Source of the DNA: Bedellia somnulentella
Taxonomy: Eukaryota; Arthropoda; Insecta; Lepidoptera; Bedelliidae
Direction of reading: 5' to 3'
Assembly: GCA_963576735.1 (NCBI GenBank)
Contig: OY755176.1
Span: 8,975,423-9,039,422, forward strand
Length of the DNA: 64,000 nt
Shown here: positions 44,591 to 54,600 of the stretch, piece after piece
Numbering within the stretch: position 1 is the stretch's first letter
How the letters are laid out: each line of letters opens with the position of its first letter
Translations under genes and position numbers: made by a program
The notes under the pieces: generated by a model
What the model was told of the DNA's origin: nothing
The model's input: only the letters and a program-made list of their open reading frames with translations
The model's database searches: none

Positions 44591-45611
44591 TATTTAATCA
44601 TTTATTAATAATGTGAAATTCAAAAAGCGTATTTTGTAAATAAACGTATACAAACAGCTCTTTACTTATGATTATATTCAAGGGTACCTAACATACTTCT
44701 CAGTTAAATAAACACGAATTGATTATCGAATCTAGCAATTGAAACTATACTTGGCGCAAATAGCAGAGACGGTGCTATAAATATATATTTTAGTGTAGTT
44801 AATTGAGTTGCGTACGAGCAACATTGGCTTCTAATGAAATGCAAAGCGAGTGCGTCCCCCATATACCAATTGGTGACGTCACTCATAAACAGTGTTACAA
44901 GTTGTAAGTGCAAAATGGAAGGTGACTTTGAAGAATTTAAGGTGGTTTTATTGCAACATTTGCCACGAGCCTGAGTCTAGTATAGTACTACGAGAGTACT
45001 ACCTATTTATTTATTGTTGGCTGAATTTAGTCAAAGTTGGAATGATTTTATATCTTGCCGTTTATGGCTGCCGGTTTAGGTTAGCACTATCTAATCACAT
45101 CCCGTAGGTATCATAAATAAGTATCATCAATCATAATTAAGTGATTGCTGGAGAAGGTAGTTGAGAACTCATCACCAGTAGGCGGATTGCGAGTATTTAT
45201 CGAATCGTTTTGTTTACGTTGATTCAAATTCAAAATCCGCCTGCAGATTTCTAGTTAGCACATTTTATCCACTGATTATGCTCTGCTATATAACATTACA
45301 TCATATTAGAGATGGAAGCTTTATTTACTTGTTTCCCGTTGGACATTGAAACAATACCATATTCAGTATTAAAACAACTGAAAGTATACCTTACCTCGTA
45401 AAATATTTTTTAAATAAAATGTCGCTGGTAGTGTTGCTGTAAACTGCTGTGCTGTGTTGTTGCCAAAAAACGAAAATAATAATTGTGTGTTTTGGTTCCT
45501 AAATCCATTTTTCAATGTTTTGAAAGAATTTAAAGAAGAAAGAATTTAATTTATAAATTTTGGGTTGTCCTAGTAATTTAACTAATATTGTGTTAGATTG
45601 AATTTTCTACC
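44591..45611. other. Upstream region of GPN1
   Basis: AT-rich. A short frame at 44914-44970 and a weak, decayed family B-like stretch (45063-45180) are the only patterns. The GPN1 promoter should lie in the last few hundred bases, but no core element stands out. Confidence 0.35.
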
Positions 45612-48600
45612 ATGGCAGAAGTGAATACAGAAAGTGAGCCACCTTCGCAAAAACCAATATGTCTTATTATTTTAGGTTAGTTAATACGGCTCTATGATAA
45701 ATTTTATAGAAATGTTGGTCGTATATTTTATTTGTTTATTTTTAATTATAGGAATGGCAGGAGCAGGAAAAACGTCATTCACCAGAAGATTAGCCAGTCA
45801 TGTTTCAGTTGGCTCACACCCATATCTGATTAATTTAGATCCTGCATGTTTAGAGGTGCCTTATCCAGCTAACATAGGTAAGATTTATCAACACAGTCCA
45901 TATATAACCACCCACAAAACAGCTCTTGTCTAGACTGAGTATGGTACAATCTTGATAGTATACTGTGGCCTGCCATACTGTAGCCTTCACATTACCTCAA
46001 TAAAGCTTCACATATTAATATTTTTGACCATCAATTCAAATCTGAGTTCTCCTTACCTGTTGTAAGCTGAAATATATATGGGCTAGACTACAGAGAAGCA
46101 TTTAAAAGCCCTATATGCTATAACCACACTTACACTATAACTAGAAGCTCCCCTTCCCAACAGATATGTATAAGACAACTAAGGGTACTTGTAAGTTATT
46201 TTTGGGTAAGACCCATCATAAACCATCCTTAATTTGTATATTACTATCTCTTATATTACTATCTACCAAATTTTTAAGGTATATTCAATTCTGAAGCTCT
46301 GGCTTTTAAATATGTATATTAGATTATTTTACTTAGAAACTTGCCTGTATTGGTTGTAGATTAATCTTTAATGTAGAGATGGTAAAACCATAGCTAAATG
46401 AAATGAGGCAATATATATTCATGGTTACCCCTCTTAATTTAAAGCCAGTTTCTTTTATTGAATTGAGCTCTTTCTTAAAGTTAATGAGATACCTATGTCT
46501 TTTATAATGTTAGTCTTACTACCTGGTGTTTCAAGTTTCATGTTTTTATGTCAATGACTTTGTTGATTTAGCCTAAATTCTACCTACTGCAAAGTGATGC
46601 CTTTAGTTTCTTATGTTTAGAAGTGTTTGTTTAAGGAGAAATATCCACATTTTATTATCCTTTAGTTTACAAATTGTAAAAATGGGTTTATTAACCAAAT
46701 GTTCTTTAACCATTTCATTACTTTAGCTCTGTAACCACTATGTCATCATTTGATGATCTTTGAGTTTAAGTCAATATATCTGAAAAAGAAGAAGAAGAAA
46801 TAATCTTTATTTGCTAAAATTTACGCAAGACAATGATAATTTAAGATCCTGCTGCTAAATCTCTACATTCATTACATATTGAGTCAAACACACATTTGAA
46901 CATAAGTTTATGAATAGGAGAATACACCGACCGATAATTGGCGATCGATAGTCTCTGCCTACCCCAATGGGAATAATGGGTGTGAGTATAAGTAAGTATT
47001 TAAAATATATATATATTATATAAGTACAATTATATAGTTGGGGCTTTTAAGGGATTTTTGGGCGATGCGGTTGGAGACCCATCACCAACAACCTTTATTT
47101 CACCATCTTTTCCCCATGCAACTTCCAAAAGTTATGTATGTATATATAGTTATTATATAAGTCATAAAATATAAACAGAAACAATAGCATAGTTTGTGAA
47201 ACATATTTGGATATCTTGCGTTTTTAACAGATGGCAACCCTAATTTGCGGCTGCTTTTTAACAGGCAGCTATGTATTATCATATAAGGAAAAAAAAAATA
47301 CTTTAATTTCATATAAGAAATATGCGTGTAACTTATGAACGTATAGAACACACCAAAATATAATCTACTTACACCTGGCTGCGAGGCAGTTGCAGCCGAA
47401 TTTGCAACGGCACCTATCATATCCATAGGGATTTTTATATTCTATATATACATTGCTATGATGGGGATGATATTATATTTCGAAAACCAGTGAACGAAAT
47501 TTGTCTTCAAATAATAATAAACATTTATTAAATTAAAATTATTTGGGGCCACTTTTGCTGGCTGCGTCTTGTCTGTGTATTCTCCTATTCATAAACATAC
47601 ATACATATTCTCACGCCGTTAGTTCCCATTGGGGTAGGCAGAGACTATCGATCGCCACTTTGTACGATCCTGGCAAACCTCTCTGGCTTCGTTTACATCC
47701 ATCAATCTTTTCATACATGCTCTTTTATTCTTCATACTGCGGACACCTGCCTTTTTGAGCACATTTTCTATTTGATCCAAATGTGTCCTCCGAGGTCGTC
47801 CTCTACTAACATTACCTTCCACATTGGCTCTATATATCTCTTCCACCAATTTACTGTCATCCATCCTCTCTATGTGCCCAAACCATCTCAACATTCCTTT
47901 TTCTATCTTTCTTACAATATCATCTTTTACACCACACCTTTCACGAATCACATCATTCCTCACACGATCACATAACCTTACATTACACACTTTTCTGAGG
48001 GATCTCATTTCTACTGCATTCACTCTACTTTCATGCTTTTTCTGCCACACCCAACATTCACTGCCATACATAAGCGTAGGAACGAGGACAGCATCATGCA
48101 CAGCCATTCGGGCCTTTTCAGACACCAACTGACTAGACATTAGACTATCCAGTGCTCCATTTACCGCATTACCCTTTTTCACTCTTCTCTCGATATATTC
48201 ATCACGCTTTCCATCCCTAGTAAACAAACTTCCCAAATATACAAACTCTTTCACTTGTTCCACTTTCTTACCATTAATCTCAATCACGCATTCGGTCATA
48301 TTCACCTCTCTCTCAAAAACCATAGTTTTTGTTTTATGCACATTCACCCTCATTCCCTTTTTTTCAAAAGACGCACATTCAATATTCATCATCTCTTGCA
48401 GCTCTTCTACCGATGATGCAAGTAGCACTTGATCGTCGGCATATAAGAGGCATTTAATGATGAATCCACCCATTCTCAATCCATAATCACTTTCACGCAA
48501 CTCTATTAAACAGTCATCCATGAACAAATTGAAGAGCCACGGGGAAGCTACACAACCCTGTCGGACACCCCGAGAGATCCCGAACCAGTCAGTATTTTCC

Positions 48601-51600
48601 CCGTTTACTCTCACACATGCACTGGAATCCTCATAGAGTGATACCAGTGCACGTATAAGTCGACTCCCCAAACCGAACTTGGATAACACCTCCCATAAAC
48701 ACTTTCTTACCACCCTATCATACGCCTTCTCTAAATCAATGAAGGAGCAATACACCTTTCGGTTCTTAGCTAAGAACTTTTCGGTGATGCTCCTTAAAGA
48801 GAAGATTTGGTCCATACATCCCATTCCCTTTCTAAATCCTGCTTGCACATCCCAAATTTTATCATCCGTTTCATTCATCACTCTTTCAATCAAAACCTTT
48901 GCATACAATTTACCGACAATGCTGAGTAGGCTAATTCCACGGTAGTTTCTAGCCTCCTGGTGTGACCCCTTTCCTTTATATAAAGGCACAATTACCGCTT
49001 TGCACCAGTCTTGTGGCACTTTGCCACTCGACCAGCATTTTTGGAAAAGGAAGTACAACCAGGAAGCCACCACCCCTTTACCAGCCCTCAGCATTTCAGT
49101 GTTTATCCTGTCATACCCTGCCGCTTTCCCTAGTTTCATACTTTTCATTGCTTTCATTATTTCTTCCATACTGATCTCACTGTCACTAAAGTCACCCATA
49201 ACGTCGTTCCAATCAACATTACTGCTGATTGGCGAAGAAATGGATGAATCCTCTTTTTCAAAGAGTCCTTCAAAATAGTTTTTCCATACTCGTCTTATGC
49301 TACTTTCATCCGTCGCCAATTCACCCTGTTCATCTCTCACAACATTCACTCTCGTGTTTTGGGAAACTCCCTTTTCTTTCCGGATATATGTCCAGAACAA
49401 CTTTTGGTTATTCCGGAAATTATCAGAGAGTTTCCTCTCACACCATTCTATCAGATCACGCTTTTTCTTTTCTATTTTCTTCTTAACCTCATTCTTAACT
49501 CTCTTATATTCATCTTCACTATTCTTCACTACATCATCTGTTACTCTCGCATCCATTCGTTTACTAGCTTTAAACATAACATAAACATAACATAAACGTT
49601 CACGCCGAATATCCCCGAAGGGGTTGGCAGAGGTACTAATACTTCTGAACATCACGTGACTTTGTCACCTGGTGTTCAGAGTACTAGCTTTAATCGCTAG
49701 TAAATCTAACCAAGCTTTTTTCTTATCTCCAACTGCCTTTTTCACATCTTTATCCCACCAACTTGTTGGTGGTCTATTTGTTCTTTTACTCAATCCACAT
49801 ACTTCCGTCGCACATTCAACCATTGTTGATTTGAGCACATCCCATACTTCTTCTATTTCCAATTCATCCTTCATCTCCACGCAACTTAGCCTGTCGTCCA
49901 ATTTCTTCATATATTCATCTCTAATATTTTCATCCTCTTCCAATTTCTCCACTTTTATTCTCGCAAATTCAGTTGTCGACACTTTGGCCCTGTGACGCCA
50001 ACGCGTGCACAGTCCCCTTAATCGTGATATCACGAGAAAGTGGTCTGTGCCAACGTTATAGCCTCTATGGACTCTGGTGTCAACAACCTTTGCTCTTAGC
50101 CTTTCATCCACTATCACAAAATCTATCATACTTCTCTCGCTTCCTCTCTGTCTAGTATACATATGGATATCTTTGTGTTCAAACAACGTGTTCGTAACAC
50201 AAAGATTCCTCTCCAAACATACATCGATCACTTTCTCACCATTCTCGTTCACTCTTTTATCACCAAACTTTCCTAAAACTCTTTCACAACCGTTGCGTGA
50301 CACACCAACCCAACCATTAAAATCTCCTAACATAACAATTTTCTCATTTTCATCACACCCATTCGCAACATCGTCTAACAGATTCCAAAACTCCTCCCTC
50401 TCGGATAGTGATCTGGACATGTCCGGAGCATACACGCAAATTATGCGCATCCGGATAAGCCCTACCTTCACCTTTATCCATAGGAGCCTTGGACTCACAC
50501 ACGCATAATCTTTCATGCACTTAGCCATCCTTTCAGATATCAGAAGTCCCACGCCTTGGCAAGCTCTGTCACTCTCGGCAACTCCCGACCAGATAGCTGT
50601 AAATGGGCCAAGTTGTGAAACCTCTTTTTCCTTGCGCTTCGTTTCATTTACACACAGAAAATCTAGTTTTCTTTCTTCCATAATCAAACATACTTCATCT
50701 AATTTTTCATGCATCCCTCCACACACATTCATCGTACTAAAGCGGGTCTCTTTAGCCCACTTTTCGCCCCGTGAGGAACCACGGCGTGATGAGTGGCGAG
50801 CCACATCGCCGCCACCGCGTTTAATTGTAGTTTCCAAACACATTCGGTACCCACGTAAAGCAAGGGAAATATACTGTCCGCCTAGCCAGAGCCCCGCTTG
50901 ACTAGGTAAGGTTATTTAGTACCCGGAGTTCACCAGGCTCCGGGACGGCGGCACGCTAGCGACCAGGCTCACCCCTGGCCACGCATCCCTCGGCACGGCA
51001 GACCTTGGATTGGTGTAGGGGCGAAGATGAAAAAAGCCCTTTTCCCTTAGTCGACTTCTACGACACCCACGGGAAGAGATGGGGTAGTGCTATTCTATGC
51101 CGACACTACACAGCACATTCATAAACTTATGTTAAAACGTGTGTTTATCTCAATACGTAATGAACGTAGAGATTTAGCAGCGGGATCTTATACTATGACA
51201 TATATTTAAGAAAAAACAGCCGTTTGCCGTGTAGTGCCGGCTTAGAATGACGCTACCTCTTTCTACCCACGGGTGTCGTAAGAGGCGACTAAGGGTATTG
51301 GGGCTTTTTATTGGATTTTTGGGCGATGCGGTTGGAGACCCATCACCAAAAACCTTTATTGTACCGCCTTTTCCCCACTCAACTTCAAAAGTGGTTGAGG
51401 AATTTATAATTCCTTGGCTCTGGCTACCCCTTCTAGGGAATTATAGCCGTAAGTATATGTATGTATGTTAAAAAAAAACAACTGTTTATTACAAAAAAGT
51501 CCTTGACTCAGCACTTGTATGATAGAGTATATACTCATCATACACTGATTTTCAGTCAAAGCCCTATCCCCTATCTTGTTGTGATATTAAACTTAAACTC

Positions 51601-54600
51601 TAACTTATTTTCATACACATAAAAAAAGCATTTGGAAGACCTAATTGGACCCTAATGTCAAGTTTGAATATGGCACTAACTCAGATTTCCAAATGTATTT
51701 TGACACCAAAGAATAAGATGTTAGGACATCCAGAGGGTTGCCAGTAAACATAACAGAAACACTAATTCAAACTTGTTTTCCATTTTGTTTACAGATATTA
51801 GAGATACAGTAGATTATAAGCAAGTAATGAAGCAGTATGGACTAGGCCCAAATGGTGGGATTGTCACATCTCTAAATTTATTTTCTACAAAGTTTGGTCA
51901 AGTAGTAGATTTGATTGAAAAAGCTGGCAAGAAGCACAAATATTGTGTTATAGATACACCAGGTAACTTTATGTTTATTATTTTTGAAATACAGATTTTT
52001 CTACTTTATTTGTATTTTGGGGTGCAGACTTCAATTATTTATTCTTAATTTATTTGTATGTGTAGACATGAATCTTATGTTTTATATGCAATCTCCAGGA
52101 CAAATAGAAGTATTCACATGGTCAGCATCAGGCACAATAATTACAGAAGCTCTGGCATCGTCGTGTCCAACAGTAGTAGTATATGTGATGGATACAGTGC
52201 GCAGCGTGTCACCTGTCACGTTTATGTCTAACATGTTGTATGCCTGCTCCATTCTGTACAAAACAAGGTTGCCCTTCATTGTTGTCATGAATAAGGTAAG
52301 CGTGCCGTAACACTAGTTATATTATTGCATATTTAACAGTGATACTAATTGATTCGGAAAATACTGGATCAATTTGTATAATATTCTAACCAATCGCATC
52401 TACTGTCTAGATTCGTAATTACAATATCAATATTTTTTATGTATAACAAAAAGTTTTTACTTTGTTTAAAATACTTTGACATAGTTTTGAATAATATTTA
52501 GGTTACTAAAGCGCGATTTATGCTAGAATTAGGTGTGATGCGTGGTTTAGGCGTGACGCAGACGTATGGCGGGAATTTGTAGTGAAAGAAACACAATTTA
52601 CTCCCTAATGCGACACCCAACTTCAGTATAAAACGCGCCTACGATTTACAATAACAAAAAAAGACAAATATTTTCTGGCCAGCATCACCTGCTGTTTGAT
52701 TGAGCCATTATCTTTTAAAAACCTCATCTCTTTTTTTTGTCAACCTAATAAGCTACGCAGTTTCATTTAACTTCTTCTAAACCAAATTCTCCATCTTTTC
52801 ACTCCACTTTCTTTCACTTCAGACGGACGTCGTAGAACACACATACGCAGTAGAATGGATGCGGGACTTCGAGTCGTACCAGGAAGCGTTAGACGCGGAC
52901 GGCGACGGCGAAGGCGGGTCCAGCTACGTGGGAAACCTGTCGCGGTCCATGGCGCTGGCCCTTGACGAGTTTTATAAGGATCTCAAGTGCTGCGGTGTTA
53001 GCGCGCATACGGGACAAGTGAGTTTGGTTATCAACAATTTGTACTACACTTTTCTGCACCTGTAGCATGAACCAAAACAAGACGATAACTAGCTTGGATA
53101 TGAATTAGGCTATTGATATTGGGGGCAGATCGATATCCTATAACTTATTGTCAATAGCTAACACGAGGCCTAAACTAAACGGTTGTGTAACTGATAAACG
53201 GCGCGGAACCAAAATACATACATGCAGCTGTTAGAAGTTACTTAGCTACTTTTAGATGTATAGTGGGGAAAGGATTGTAAAATACTACCAAGAAGCGTTA
53301 GACGCTGACGGCAACGGTGAAGGCGGGTCCAGCTATGTGGGCAACCTGTCGCGGTCCATGGCGCTGGCCCTCGACGAGTTTTATAAGGATCTCAAGTGCT
53401 GCAAGACGATAACTATATAGCTTGCATATAAATGAGGCTATTGATATTGGGGATAAAAATGCGGTTGGGGAACCGACACCGTGAACCCTTATTTTACTTC
53501 TATCTTATCCTCACTCAACTTTCAAAAGTGGCTGAGAAATTATTATTGTTAAGCTCTAGCTACCCCTTTTAGGGATTTATAGCCGTGAGTATATGTATAA
53601 TCCCAAAACCCGAAGTTGCCTCTTACGACACGTATGTGAAGGAATAGGTTAGTGCATTAAAGTTGGAATGGGAAGTTTATTTTTATAGGAACGAAATCCA
53701 ATAGTAGTGAAGCTAGAGAGTAAGCTAGCTTGGTAAGTTTTCCTATTATGGTGTCGGCTAACTACGTTGTTTTTTCATTTAGAGGTGATGGTGAGGAGTT
53801 GTTAATTCATGAAGTAATTGTATTTATATTTGGTTGTGTTTCAGGGCATTGATGAGTTTTTCAAATTGGTGGATGAAGCAGCTGAAGAATATGAAAGGTA
53901 TTTTAATGCATTGTCTGTTATATAATTGACATCTGTCATTTTCTGGACTATTTGTGCTCTATTTATTTACTATGTTTTCTTGTTATTCCATGATATTGTG
54001 AAAACTGTAGTTTTCGGACTTGTGAGCGATGACAATCCTATTGGTTAAGCAATTTTATTTAAACACGTGTCAGAGTCTGAACAACAATTATATATTTTGT
54101 TAGTTAGCTAATGTAACCATTTTATTAAGTATGGCACTCTAAATTAAAGTTTGATATAAGGTCAGTGGTATTTCGACCCCCTTTCATCTATTTTCAATGC
54201 CCACAAATTTCCCTTTTTATAGGGAGAGATTTTAATGTAACAACACTGATTAAATGAAAGTTTTCTGAAAAATCTGATAGTAGTTATAAAATAATCTCTT
54301 TCGCGGTGCTAATTCTTTCATTGTAATTAATCTTTATTTTATTTTGTTTTCAGAGAATATCGAGCAGATTGGTTAAAGATGTGCAAGGAAAAATCAGAAC
54401 AAAAAAGCAAGGAGGAATCTCAAAGTGAAAAAGGTTAGTAGTAACATTAATAATGATTTCACCAAATTGGAGTAGTTATACAGATTTTTTACGTACAGAC
54501 ATACATACATATACTCACGGCTATAAACCCCTAGAAGGGGTAGCCAGAGCTTTGGAATGAGAAGTTCCTCAGCCACTTGTAGAAGTTTGGGGGAAAACAT

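Larger units (their letters stand above)
47597..51116 (-). mobile_element. Full-length RTE-type (BovB-like) LINE
   Basis: 3520 bp between 10-bp target duplications attcataaac (47587-47596, 51117-51126). Reading the minus strand: a 5' end gtgctgtgtagtgtcggcat shared with family B; a GC-rich leader; one long coding region from ATG 50843 to stop 47619; and a 3' end ctaccccaatgggaactaac + ggcgtgagaatatg(tatg)n. A 109-bp SINE (49573-49681) with its 11-bp duplication interrupts the frame without shifting it. It lies antisense in GPN1 intron 2. Clade assignment is by motif similarity only. Confidence 0.92.

Noticed and set aside
45694..45933. Alternative GPN1 start at 45694
   Set aside because: The Met lies in intron 1; the true start at 45612 joins by GT-AG to complete the P-loop.
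47619..50843. Host gene similar to craniofacial development protein 2
   Set aside because: Endonuclease plus reverse transcriptase with target duplication and tail; a LINE.
48679..50901. Plus-strand open frames opposite the LINE (and 28307-29766 opposite the truncated copy)
   Set aside because: Antisense shadows of the LINE endonuclease/RT coding region with no recognisable motif.
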